From Caprella mutica (taxonomy: Eukaryota > Arthropoda > Malacostraca > Amphipoda > Caprellidae), in the NCBI GenBank assembly GCA_947561585.1, contig CANNZV010000271.1:1-64000 (forward strand): DNA of 64,000 bases, in the 5' to 3' direction. A program made the position numbers and the translations under genes. Below, in pieces: positions 34,895-46,268 of the stretch (within the stretch, counting starts at the first letter, position 1; the number at the start of each line of letters is the position of its first letter). Below the pieces are notes generated by a model, which was not told the DNA's origin, made no database searches, and saw only the letters and a program-made list of their open reading frames with translations.

Positions 34895-37800
34895 TATTCT
34901 AACGGGAACAATCATAATTTCAAACTTCAGAATTTGTATTAGGTAATTAACATCCAACCATAAACGATAGAATAAGTGCTCTTCAATAATGATAAATTAC
35001 AATCAGAATTTCGTCTAATCATATATCCTATAGTAGATAGATGACCTTTTTATCGTTGATTATTTATTATTGATTGATTGATTTTTTATTCAATTTCTAT
35101 TAGTGACGTGCATAGAACCTTTCAAACCATGAAAATAAAAACCTAGAAAGTGAGTTTCGTAATTGGATCTTCGAAGATTACGACCGGTTGCTACTAAATC
35201 ACTATAATTCTCCATATGAAAGATTGCTCTACAGTCTACACACTATTGATGATAACAATGATTAAATTAGAATATTATTTAAAGATAATTTACCTATTCC
35301 TCTATGATATATTTCTTTCATAAGATTTTATTCATTATTTACCTTCAAACTTCATAAGAAAATTATTGTGAATAAAGATTTCAATATCGCTTGTATCTTT
35401 TCAGAATTATTGAACAAATTATTCTACTATAATTATATACTAACAATAAACAATTACGATCTTAAGTTCCAAGCCTCGTTACCATAAAAATTTCTTCATT
35501 ATAAAATCAATTTGGAATGGCTTCCGGTTTCAGTGATAATAATATAAGATAAACCTCGTTACGGATTATTTTCAAATCTAGACTTTAATAATGCATGTTT
35601 ACCGAAGTTCAATGACTACTTATGAGGAGGCCAACTAAAGTTTATGAAAGCTAATATCAAAATCAGATTTTTTTAATATCGGGCTTACAAAGACGGTGGA
35701 ATATTCGTTGATTTTACTGCCGTGTGCCTAATTGTGATTGGAAATATTTCATTCCAAGTAGTTCATTTTCAATTCCTTTTCAACCTTCTAACTATTCGAA
35801 TATCGCGGTATCTTTTTAATATTTTCCATCATCACACATTTTTAACTATACTTATAATAGATATGTAAATACTTTTACACTGGATTATATTACATTTTTA
35901 CATAAATAATAAAATAATATTGATGCTAATTATATTTGCACATTATACAATGGATGTATTAGAAATATTTAATTCCAAATAATACTTAAGATAAAACTCG
36001 AAGTTCTTTTTCTATACAATAAATAGTATGATGATTAGTGTATCCATAAGGAAAGTTATGGTGGGGTTATCGAAGACCATGTTTCATCTCAAAATTTCTC
36101 CTGTGGAATTTTACAGGAGAAAAATTTTATATTAGTAAATGTTATATGGAAACTAATAACTAGCTAAAATGTTTATCTAATTATTTTTCTCTCATAGGTT
36201 CGAAAAAACTATACATTTTATCATTTTAAACCAACCCAGAGAGGCAAGACCTCTTCCCTCACGCCAAACTCCAAACCTTACCGCTGACCATACTTTAAGT
36301 CAGTAATTAGTGCTGAATAAATTCTGTAGTGTTTATAAGTACCCAAAATTATGAGTATTTGCAAACCGCTGGAATTATTCCGCCTGTAAAAAAGACGCCC
36401 AATTATGACTGCAAACTATGATATATTTTTTTCCTTTATCTGGCTATTAGTCCGATGGTGAAATTGAACTTTCTATTTATATCATATTCATTGATATGAA
36501 TAATTATAATTCTATTCTCACCTTTTGTCAACAGAAACATTTCCTATAGCTTAATGATTTTATATAATTAATGTGTGTTTACATGTTTTAATTTTAACAA
36601 GTTTACAACGATTAATTTTCATAGAAAATTAATAAGATTTTTAATAAGTAGTGAGGAAAAATATCGATTTAACTAAGTTTATTTTTAACATCCATCATCC
36701 CAGCTACCTTCAGAGATATTGTATATTAAAATTTTCATTTTTTGTAGCCCAAAAGTTCCAGAGAATTAGATCTCTTTTGGTAAACAAAAATGTCCTCCAA
36801 AACAACCACTAAATTATGATCCTCAATCCGATTAAACTGAGATTTGCCAAAGTTTATTTACAAAATTGCAAACATAGCTGTCGAAAACAAGCTTGCAGGA
36901 AAGTATTAAGTCTTTATAGGAGTAATTCTCTGCAACTTTGGCTAAGTGAATTCTTGAAGTAAAATAACAGTTTGCTTTTTCGTTGTTTGATGATGTTTTG
37001 ATGTAGTGGAATAGGTGTCTACATTATGGATCATAAGTATGGTATGTTTATCTTTTGAAACCATCCTATTGGTTTCAGATCAATATATGATGAACAATAT
37101 TCAAAACCAGAGGTTCTGGTTTTGAAAATTGAAGCATAATATGAAAACTGATCGATTTAAGTATTTGAATTTCTCTGACTTTCATCGTCTATAACGTATT
37201 TCTTCAATATATAATTATCAGTGAAAATAATGCAACAAAATTTGTTCTACTTTGTTTATTACATCAATTTTTATGAAGTGGGCCTTTAGTGCCCGGATGA
37301 AGCATAATTAACCGCTTATGTGTCACATTTTTCATCACACTAGAAACATTACTTATAGGAATAATAGCTTTTTTAATTATGAATTTCAAAATGACGCAAT
37401 AGCACATGTTTTCACCAGGGGTCTAGATTTAAGCCTTGTAATAAAATGTTATTAAAAAAAATATGTTTCATTATTTTCAATGATTTTGCTGAGATAAGTA
37501 TCAAGTTACAAAATTTCCAGATTTCCAGCAACTCGAGTCAATATTTAATAGTGAAAAGTTATATTTTCTCCAGAACAAGCCTCTCAAGCACTCTGGTCGA
37601 TCGAAGGCTAAATTTATTAAATATTGTTTCAAAGTTAAATATTGGACATAAAACTCCTCTATAATTTGATTCTAAATTGTGAATACAGATTCTTTGAGTA
37701 AGAAAATAAATTTTAGAGTAAATACATTTTCTTAAGTATACCATGAATGTTTACTAGCCGCTGTAGAAAAACAAGTTGCCATTTTAAGTCAGACTAAACC

Positions 37801-38100
37801 AAATTTGTTCACAATAGAGACTACAACCTTTCTCAAGACTGTACATTAATCAAACAGAATTTCATATAGAGGAGTTCTACTCTAACATTAAATACTTTCG
37901 GTTAGACCAACCATCAAAGTGTCAATTGCTTGATATGAAAACGTTGATATGTTTATTAGCGAAGTTTGAAATCATCTTTGATGCCAAATAAATCACATTT
38001 CACAGCTAAGCAGCCGATGTGTTAGAATAACTGAAAAGGAAAATTTAATTAATATTTACTTCATTAATGCTCACGTTTATATTCATGTTTTCTTCGTATT
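34895..38100. other. Intergenic, no gene seen
   Basis: 3.2 kb of AT-rich sequence. A modest hairpin lies at about 36095-36130 (CTCCTGT...ACAGGAG). Short frames at 37446-37744 have no recognisable content. Confidence 0.5.
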
Positions 38101-38109
38101 CCTACGAAT

Positions 38110-38552
38110 CGGACAATTCAAGTTGGTTAAAACTACAACCCGCTTTCGATCGGTGATTGAAATCGATGATAATCAGATTTTTCACATCTACAGCAAAAAT
38201 AACTTGCAACAAAATTAAATTGGACTTTATGGTTAGTTTTAAGCTTTTACAGCAAATCACATTTCATCAAATACTCACGATTGAAGAATTTGACGACAAT
38301 ACCTAAAATTATGATTATGATATGTTTGTAAATCTTTTAAAGCAATCGATTTCAATCCACTCCTGATCAAATTGAGACCGTCACCAGTTGAATCAAAAAT
38401 AGGTAAATTTTTCAGCTTGTAGCTTAGTTTTTCAAATGACAAAAACCAACTGTAATAATTGACTTTCTTGGGTGGCAGAGCAAATTTCAGTCCGTAGCAG
38501 AGGCAGTCAATCTCTTCTGAAGTTAAAATTTTGTTCGAATAATTGAAAATAA
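38110..38552 (-). pseudogene. Penelope-like element fragment, minus arm
   Basis: The minus strand from 38545 reads ILTSEEIDCL then GLKFALPPKKVNYYSWF, FEKL and GDGLNLIRSGLKSIAL. This resembles the conserved block upstream of the reverse transcriptase in Penelope-like elements (pattern LSxxxLTxxExxLLxxGLxFxPxP). Further along, in another frame (about 38145), ITDRKRVVVLT resembles the next conserved block (KPDKGxGVVVLN). Frameshifts and stops break it, and no RT catalytic motif or GIY-YIG domain is present. It faces away from the plus-strand copy at 38600-39010, with about 215 bases of near-identical sequence in inverted orientation. Family call by motif memory only. Confidence 0.5.
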
Positions 38553-38599
38553 GTTTGTAAGTTTGTAAGATAAGTTTGTCTTGACTTTAATCACTTTAT

Positions 38600-39010
38600 T
38601 AGCCTTATAAACAATAACTGCGAGAAGTAACTGAGAAAAGCTGAGGAGACACACTACAAGAAGCTGTTCAATCTAGGTTTGCTCCATAGAGTCAACAGAC
38701 TAGAATTCAACAACCTTATTTTCATTTTTCGAACAAAATTTTAACTTCAGAAGAGATTGACTGCCTCTGCCAAGGACTGATATTTGCTCTGCCACCCAAG
38801 AAAATCAATTATTACAGTTGGTTTTTGTCATTTGAAAAACTAAGATACATACAAGCTGAAATTTTTGTTTTACCTATTTTCGATTCAACTGGTGACGGTC
38901 TCAATATGATCAGGAGTGGATTGAAATCGATTGCTTTCAAATACTTCTACGGCTACAAACCTTCACTAAATCTTTTTAGGTACATTTCACAGCTTATCAC
39001 AATATATTAA
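38600..39010 (+). pseudogene. Penelope-like element fragment, plus arm
   Basis: Plus-strand reading gives AEETHYKKLFNLGLLHRVN (frame at 38640), then after a frameshift near 38728 ILTSEEIDCLCQGL, FALPPKKINYYSWF and GDGLNMIRSGLKSIAFKYF, stopping at 39008. The upstream lysine/leucine-rich stretch followed by the LTSEE...GL.FALPP block matches the order in Penelope-like ORFs. The arm 38727-38945 is the inverse of 38335-38552, separated by about 175 bases. Head-to-head partial copies are a known habit of this retroelement class. Broken by the frameshift; no RT present. Confidence 0.5.
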
Positions 39011-39685
39011 AGGAATCCCAAGGAATAAAATTGTGAAAATAAAGAACGAATCCAAATAATATAATGTTACCAATATTTCGAAACAATTAAGAATAACCCG
39101 AAAGTTATTGATTCCTTTATTTTTATCGGTAATCAAAATATTAATATATAATGTACTTCACACAGAAGTTTCTTTAATGAAAATCAGTGTTAATTAACTG
39201 TAGAGTTTTATTTATTTTATCAATAAATGAAAGAGGGTGAATTATTTTTGCGTCACTCTGTAATGTTATGAATACTAACTTTTGCAGTAAAATTCATTCC
39301 TGCTTATCATCAAAATATAAGGAACCAAAGTTTCATAGCAGTCATCCCAAGCTTCTTCAAAATTATTCAAACCAGCAAACAAAAACAGTTCATTGAATAT
39401 TGCACGTTTCTATGATTTAAATATATACTCCATATTGTGAATACAATTCAAAGATAATGATTGTCGGAGTATGTCAGCAGCGTGACTGTTTGCAAACTGT
39501 GTTGCAGAACTCAAGCTTTTATAGTATTCTCAAAGTGTATGTAGATTAACAAAGGTCAGGATATATCAGTCAGAGAATGTGTAATGTTTAAAATTGTTCC
39601 ATTTATTATGTTAAATCCAATTTTCCAAGCACTGTATCCCAGTACTGTTACGTTTCCAACAGAAATTTTAACTACAGAATACTTG
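39011..39685. other. Intergenic, no gene seen
   Basis: AT-rich. No repeat or exon supported. Confidence 0.45.
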
Positions 39686-39868
39686 ATTTCCTTAAACGAA
39701 GCTTGTACCAATAACAAGTGAGAAATTCAGTAGTTTCTGCATTATCGATTCCTTTTGATGTCAGTAAAGATATGACTTCTCCTTCTTCATCGTTAGGCGT
39801 ACGTGTAGCAGTGACTGAAGAGGTAGTTTGCACTGTATGTATAGGTAGTTTGGAGATGGGGCTCTGCA
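39686..39868 (-). CDS. Possible isolated exon
   Basis: Minus-strand open stretch of about 60 codons preceded by AAAATTGCAG at 39869 and ending near a CAA|GTATTC donor-like site. Composition is protein-like and low in AT-driven residues: SKLPIHTVQTTSSVTATRT then NDEEGEVISLLTSKGIDNAE. The opposite strand is also open, and no neighbouring exon was found, so this could be a fragment of an unrecognised transposon ORF. Not assigned to any family. Confidence 0.25.
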
Positions 39869-39929
39869 ATTTTTACACATTATTATCGCTCAACTACACT
39901 TGTGTAAAGATAATTACTGAATATTAGAG

Positions 39930-41460
39930 GGTTAGCATTTCAGCATGTTTGCTTATATTTATTGTTCTCACACTATTTGTTATTCATCTTCTTTTGATGC
40001 TTTTTCCGTAAGTGTATTTGATAAAGTATTTATCTATGATGAACTTCATATCTATGATAAATTAATAAATTCATTTGTAATTATTATTTTAAGTTTTAAG
40101 CTGCAGGAATATATTCAACAGTAATTATAAACAATTTAAAATTAAATCAATATAATTTACAGTCTATTCTCCGTTAATTCCGATGATTGGTTCAAAAGTA
40201 AATGCGTTTTAGTCGATTTTATTCATTTAGTTCAATGGTAAATGTAGAAATACCAAATTTAATAAATATAATCTATTTTTAGTAATTTTACTATCACTCT
40301 ATGCATGGATCATTGGGATATAGAAGTCAGTATCAATGCCCCTTTTACTGTCATTCAGATAATTGCATATTCACATCATTTGATTTTGATTTTTTTTAAA
40401 TATAATTTCTCGATTCAGACCAACAAAGGCTATCATTGGTTCTTCTCATGGTAGGCTCTATCCCATTTTCAGTTAAATGTAACTTGTTTATAATTATTAT
40501 TTATTTTCATATTATTAACGACAATTACCTGTTCTCCTTTGAATTAGAAAATTCTAACACAACTTTTTCATATACGAAATTATAGTAGCATATAACGAAG
40601 AAGAAGCTTAAATTTTCTTGTTTGGCCATCCAAATTGGATAATTGCTTTATTTATATATAAATAATTTGAATTTATTCATCAGAATTTCCATATAATTAA
40701 GAGGGTTATTAAACTGTAAACGTTGAAGTTTTTTTTCCACTTTTCTAGCTTTTGAATAGAAAAATGTCTGCTCATCGCATGGAACAGGTATGAAAAATCT
40801 GAGCCAAACAATAAATAGTAACATTATCTTTTGACCCAGTACAAAAATTTCACATCAAAATACAAACTTTATAAGTTCAATGTAATTCTTTAAACTTTTT
40901 TTCACTGCTTGAAGTAAATTCATTTTGAAAATTTGTTTCTAATGGTATGTGGTCAAATGCTGTTTTACCTTTTAACCAGAAATTATAATAGAATGAACAA
41001 TAAATATTTACAATGAACAGATTGAAGTAAAGGTTTTAACACAAATATGATTTTCAATAAGTCTTTCAATAAGGACATATGAGTACCAGATACTGTTGCC
41101 ATACCATGAAAGAGTTAAAACTAAGTAATATATTATCTTAATTCTCACTTTATATTGTATAAATAACTTAAGTATATATGTATATTAAATCAATGCAATT
41201 TATGTATTTTCGATAATTTACCTAATAATGACCTAAATTTCTTCGAATATTAAGCAATCAAATGAAAAATCACTTGAATGAAAAACCTAATGATACTATT
41301 TTCGTAACCTGTATATAATAAAAAAATTACGAGTTTAAATAATACCTAATTTGAAAATTTATTAATATTGGAATTACCTCCTTAGTGAGGTAATTTAAAG
41401 AAATCTCAATTCATCTCAGACTGTAAATAAGGTCAAATCAAGCTGATCGTAAGAATCACG
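39930..41460. other. Intergenic, no gene seen
   Basis: AT-rich with no supported feature. Confidence 0.45.
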
Positions 41461-41467
41461 TTATGGG

Positions 41468-41568
41468 TATAAAAAGTGTACAAAAATATTAGAGCTGTAA
41501 ACTCGTTATAGGAATACTTTCACAGTAAGAATGGAGTTCCATTGTATGTGAACGTCTCTCATATAAAA
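41468..41568 (+). promoter_or_regulatory. Candidate TATA boxes for the 41640 gene
   Basis: TATAAAAAG at 41468-41476 and TATAAAA at 41562-41568. The second would start transcription about 45 bases before the ATG at 41640. The first would add upstream ATGs to the leader, so the second fits better. Confidence 0.35.
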
Positions 41569-41639
41569 CATATTATCTAATTATTCTTCGGTTTGAAATA
41601 TTTGTTGATTCATATTACACATTCAAATCAGATGCCAAG

Positions 41640-42366
41640 ATGCAGAAACTGTTCATCCTTATTCTCTTCATCTCCATGTTCGCCCTCAACTGGACTGAAG
41701 ATTAAGGTTGAAACGTTTAATGTTTAAAATCTCGATTAAACTCTGCTATTTCGACCTTTGTGCGACTTAGAACAATTTCACTTATAACATATAAATAATT
41801 ACTGGAATGTATGTAGGTAAGTGTTACATAATATTGGATGTTAATATGTGTGAATATTATGGAATTATAATAATAAATTATATTTTTATATTAAGTAAAT
41901 TTTTGTCTATAATACAACCAGCATTAATGATCGGTAGAAATGTGTAGATTCGATACCGAAATACCCTCTTCCCTTTGATAATAGGACTAGCAACTCACAC
42001 CGAAAAAGCATGGTATGCCTGTCTGGACACTGTGATTCATTGCGTAAGGAAAATGAGCAGGATGTACTTCCATTGCGAATGTAAGTCATTAGTTGGTTAA
42101 TATTCTTAAAAATATACACATTTAACTTTTTGAATATTTATTAATTTGTTTTTTAAATTTTTCAGTTTTTTAAACAGCATCTGAAAGGCTCTGAATGATG
42201 TGCACTGCAGAGATTGCTATGATGAATTCGACGTGAGTTGCAGTCTTTACGTATACCTGATCCAATTTTTTTAACTGATAACTATCATTTATTTTCATTC
42301 AAATTTTCAAGTATTATGGCTGCATCAAAGTGAGGTGTGGAATTTTACGTTATGAAGATAATTGAG
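41640..42366 (+). CDS. Candidate secreted cysteine-rich peptide gene, small exons
   Basis: Exon 1 (41640-41700) encodes a signal peptide: start, MQKLFILILFISMFA, then LNWTE. Exon 2 (from 41985 after CCCTTTGATAATAG) continues in the same phase with HTEKAWYACLDTVIHC, and either stops at TGC|GTAAGG (42043) or runs on to GAAT|GTAAGT (42080), adding MYFHCE. Exon 3 (ending 42232 at GAC|GTGAGT) carries DVHCRDCYDEFD. Exon 4 (from 42312 after TTTTCAAG) reads YYGCIK, then either a donor AAA|GTGAGG or VRCGIL and a TGA at 42366. The short exon 2 with exon 3 from 42188 keeps frame throughout. Odd points: the exon 1 donor reads G|AT rather than G|GT, and the long exon 2 is out of frame with exon 3. It may be a recent pseudogene, or the true joints differ. 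The product is unrecognised; an extracellular or salivary role is only a guess from the signal peptide and cysteines. Confidence 0.45.
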
Positions 42367-43649
42367 ATCTTAAAAATGAAAATTCGATTCTTCGTCGATT
42401 ATAACTTCCATAAAACTAATTATTTAAACCACCATCTGAAATTGTCGAAATCTTAGATGCTGCATGTACTATCTAATTTATCCTATTCAATAATGAAAGA
42501 TTCTTTACTTAACGATCCTTCAAATCATTTAATATCGTTATGTTATATGGTTATCCTGAAAAGGGGTAGTAATATGAATCATGAAATATTGCAGTTCAAG
42601 ATATTGAAGGAAAACAGTTTTGAAATTAAAATAGCTTCAAAATATTTACATGTGTATTTTTTTCAGGAATTTGCTTAAGGTGAATCAATTCCTTTCAAAT
42701 GATCGAAATTGGTTATGTTTTCATTAAGTTTTCACTAAATTAAACTATCATGAATAGTATGTTTCTTGCTTCAAATTATCCTGTTTATTATTCAGGAATG
42801 ATAACAAGAGCATAACCTGATATTTACATAAATTAAAAAAATTAATAAGAATATTGAAACCGCCTAAATAATCAAATGGATGATAATGGTCCTTGTCACG
42901 CAAAAATCTACCTTGCGTAAACGTAATGTTCTCTTCGTGTTCCACACCAATTGAATTTTATAAATTGTCCTGCTGCATTTGACTGATGAAATTCCACTGG
43001 GGATCATTGATGATCCGTAATATTTGAATGAGTTGTAATAATGAACATTGTAGAAGTTATATACAAAAATCATTATAATTCAACTGTTACAATATATGTA
43101 GAACAAAATAAATGAAGCCTGAGATTGAAACCGAAATAGAAAGAAAAAAAAAAGAATTTTTCAAATATTTTGGTGATACACACACTTGTGGCAAGTGAAT
43201 AAGACCTTTATATGTCTAATTTAATCTATTATGGATCTTAGAAGTCAAAATAAAAAATCGAGAAATTATCCATAGAATTGAGTTTTTTTTCAAATTTTTC
43301 AAATTTTTCAAATTTTCAAGTCTCATGAGGAGCATAAAAAAATTGTTCATTATTTTAAACATCATTCTGCAACTTTTATTTCACTATTACCAGACCGAAT
43401 TCATATAAGTTGAAAAAAACGCTCCATCCAAAATTGTTAAACTGAAAACCCAATTTAAGGAGATGGTAGACTAGTTTGTTTTACATTCACCTTATACATC
43501 TCATGAAATCAGTTGAATTTTGAATATTGCATTGAAACCTGATATATTATTCAAGTGTGTAGATCGATGCTATTCTTGTGCCTAATCTAAAAGTACCTGG
43601 AATCCAATCTTCCACCCCTACATCCTTAATTGACGGATTTATATTAAAG
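42367..43649. other. Between candidate exon groups
   Basis: Contains a strong acceptor-like GTGTATTTTTTTCAG followed by 13 bases and a donor-like AAG|GTGAAT (42667-42679). A second acceptor-like TTTATTATTCAG lies at 42794. Around 43558-43590 a frame reads CVDRCYSCA. Any of these could be microexons linking the flanking groups, but phases do not allow a firm call. The minus-strand frames at 42748-43073 contain a stop between two protein-like stretches and were not called. Confidence 0.3.
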
Positions 43650-43768
43650 CTCCAAATCCCCAATCTTCAAAGAATTCAAGAGATTCGGATTACACTTGGC
43701 TCAACAAAGACAATCGGGATCAATGGGAAGCCACTAAATTCCTGGCGTTAAGAGCGCAAGAAGTTTAG
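43650..43768 (+). CDS. Probable terminal coding exon
   Basis: Follows an ATATTAAAG acceptor and reads in one frame to TAG at 43768: PNPQSSKNSRDSDYTWLNKD followed by QWEATKFLALRAQEV. The hydrophilic, balanced composition is unlike chance AT-rich frames, and a polyadenylation signal lies 66 bases downstream. It enters at phase 1, like the exon 1/2 junction of the gene starting at 41640, so it may be the last exon of that gene or of a separate one. No domain recognised. Confidence 0.45.
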
Positions 43769-43833
43769 TTCAAAGTACTCTCAGCTGACGAAATTAACAC
43801 ATAAAGCGTATAGGGTATAATTAGGATATTGAT

Positions 43834-43839
43834 AATAAA
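43834..43839 (+). terminator. AATAAA polyadenylation signal
   Basis: AATAAA in GATAATAAATATTG, 66 bases after the stop at 43768. Supports a transcript ending near 43860. Confidence 0.4.
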
Positions 43840-43869
43840 TATTGCAGTATTCGAAACATCTAAAAATGT

Positions 43870-45230
43870 CTGTTTATTTCTGGTTTCATATGTTCTATAA
43901 ATCATTAATTTAATGTTTTAATATATAAAATATTATTACTCATTCACCTCAATATAACCTGAGTGGTCCCTATTTGGGTTACAGCTTTCCATCAACATAT
44001 ATACATTTCTAATATTTTAAGTACATTTTGTACTTTTCACCTATCATTCATAAGAGACGGATCTTGAAAAACAATAAATATATGTCAAATTGTTTTTATT
44101 AAGGTAGATTGTACATTTTATTAAAGTTTCAATTTATTAGAATTATATAGCATTCATTATGTAATTATTAGTAATTCAAAAACGTTAACTTATCTGGAAA
44201 TATGTGTCAGCAAATCTGAATATGTTTAAACATTTGTTAATGTGTTTCAACGTGTAAGAGCAAGTTTGAATGTGTCTAAACACTTTAACGTCCCAGAACA
44301 CGTTTGAACGATAACATAAAATATTTCAACTCTTAACCCAAGAAAATAATTGATGCTTGATTTATGGTTGATACAAATAGAATAAATATTAATTTCACTT
44401 CTCTAGTTATTGCTCTTTGGTGACCACACAGTATAACTTTTTTCTCTGTAATAAAATTAATAAATTATAGGAGTTCCTGATGAAGTTATCCCAATAATAA
44501 AGATTCGATAACTTCTGTCATAAAGTTTGAACTAACGAGCAAGTCAATTTATTGTATTATTTATATAGAAGATATATGAGGACTCAGATAAGTGAGTAAG
44601 TTAGAAAAAATACAAATTAATGACTCCGTTGACGATAAACTGTGAGAAAAATAATTGGTGAGGTTTTTGTACATGCAAGAAGAATCTAATCCATGGATAT
44701 TCCCTTGACTCTTAAAAGACTGACTAAGGTGTTTAAGCTTGACAAACCGAATTTATTCAATATAATAACACTATTCATATAAGTCATGGGTATTAAAATT
44801 TTGCCCAGTACATTAATATGAAAAAAGCAATTAACTGACAAAAAATCATATAATTCGAGCCGCTGGTTTCAAAAATATCATTGAGCAAAGAATCCTCTCC
44901 AATTAGGGTTAATATCACAAGAGTAAATCTTTCTCAAGTGGATGTTCAGGAGAATATATAAGTAAAGGGTAACCACTCAGTTACTGGACACCTACAGTAT
45001 TCAAAAAGAGATCTTTACCACAGGTTATAAATCAAACTGACCTAAAAAAATTTCTAATTGACATACCATGACTTGTGTTAACACCAACTTTACGAGTACT
45101 GTGAGCCTATTGAATTGATCGAGTACCATGACGTTGCCATAATCTCTATAGCAGGCCTAAATAATTTTCAGGAAAAAGTTTGTGAAAATAAATTTACGAA
45201 CCAGTCATTTATATAATGATAATCCTTCAC
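43870..45230. other. Intergenic, no gene seen
   Basis: AT-rich. Loose repeats of 'GAATGTGT.TAAAC' near 44215-44310. The 5' end of the LINE may lie within the last few hundred bases but shows no sharp border. Confidence 0.4.
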
Positions 45231-45234
45231 ATTT

Positions 45235-45262
45235 AGTTGGGTAGATAAACCCCTACCCAACT
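45235..45262. repeat. Hairpin AGTTGGGTAG/CTACCCAACT
   Basis: Perfect 10-base arms with an 8-base loop, 77 bases before the LINE ORF1 start. The AGTTGGGTA core is the same word that builds the hairpins at the ends of the 10-kb element. Either chance, or a remnant of a related element next to the LINE. Confidence 0.55.
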
Positions 45263-45338
45263 GTCATACTAAACAGACGTGTCCAGCTCTCGCTCCTAGT
45301 TCAGTAATTTCTAGTGACTATATAAAGCCTAAGCAAAA

Positions 45339-46106
45339 ATGGCTCCTATTACTAAAGCCTTTATGGAAGAAGTCATTGATTCACTCAGATCAGAGTTAGT
45401 TTTACGCCTTGAAAGTCTGGATTCAAAGTGTACTAAGATTGTGGAGTTAGAAACTACAGTTACTAGTCTCCAAACTAGGGTGGCTGACTTAGAGAGTCAG
45501 GTTGCTTGTCTGAAGCATGTTGGTGAGCAGCAAGGTGTCATGCGGGAAACCATTAAGCAACTTGAAAACAAGATCGACGATGCTGATTCCTATGAGAGAC
45601 GTGACACTGTTATCATCTCAGGATCTTCAATTCCAGTTGCACAGAGGGGTGAAAATTGTATGGACATAAGTGTGAAGTTGTTATTGGAACATGCCAGGAT
45701 AAAAGTTCCTGTTACTGATATATCTACTGCACACAGAATCGGCCCTAAACCAGCAAATCAGGAGGTTGACAAGCGAAACCTTCTCGTCAAATTCTGTCGC
45801 CGTGAATGTAAAATTGACATAATTAAGTCTTGCCGAAAGATGAAGCCAGCTAATTTCTATGTGAATGAAAGTTTAAGTCCTCTTAGACGTAAAATATTTT
45901 ACGTCCTTAGAACGGCTAAAAAGCAATCATCTCGCATCATTGAAAGTGTAACTTCAGTTGAAGGAAAGATTTATGTGTGGTTAAAATCTACTAACCCTAA
46001 TGAAAGATCTAAAAGGGTTGAGGTGAATACAAAGCTGAGCTTAGAACAATTTCTTTTGAAGAAGTTGAACTTGCCTATATCTACATTTCTTTCAAATTGG
46101 GATTAG
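45339..46106 (+). CDS. ORF1: LINE ORF1 protein (coiled coil, nucleic-acid binding)
   Basis: 255 residues from ATG at 45339 (context AAAATGG) to TAG. Residues about 15-85 form a coiled coil with regular hydrophobic heptads (VELETTVTSLQTRVADLESQ and following), which in this class trimerises the protein. Residues about 88-230 look like the RRM-like core and C-terminal domain of CR1/L1-type ORF1 proteins: YERRDTVIISG, then a DISTAHRIGPK block, RNLLVKF and LSPLRRKIFYVLRTAKK. The family product binds the element's RNA in the cytoplasm. No CCHC zinc knuckles are seen, unlike many Jockey and I elements, which argues for the CR1 group. The stop is followed by 153 bases before the ORF2 frame opens, so ORF2 needs internal initiation or reinitiation. 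Confidence 0.85.
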   Translation: MAPITKAFMEEVIDSLRSELVLRLESLDSKCTKIVELETTVTSLQTRVADLESQVACLKHVGEQQGVMRETIKQLENKIDDADSYERRDTVIISGSSIPVAQRGENCMDISVKLLLEHARIKVPVTDISTAHRIGPKPANQEVDKRNLLVKFCRRECKIDIIKSCRKMKPANFYVNESLSPLRRKIFYVLRTAKKQSSRIIESVTSVEGKIYVWLKSTNPNERSKRVEVNTKLSLEQFLLKKLNLPISTFLSNWD

Positions 46107-46268
46107 TAATCTTCGACGTTTGACCGGAATATTTTTGAGCTCCTCCCACTTTGAATTCCACGCCTTCTTTATCAAACCTCAATCACAATCTCCACCCTCA
46201 TTGATGATGCCACGCCTTCACCTATACGCCAAAATAAGTATAACTCCTTCTTTCAGTAAGCTACCGCC

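Noticed and set aside
42748..43073. Minus-strand stretch with INDPQWNFISQMQQ and EENITFTQGRFLRDKDHYHP
   Set aside because: Looks protein-like but is broken by a stop, has no convincing splice sites, and I recognise no family. Too weak to call.
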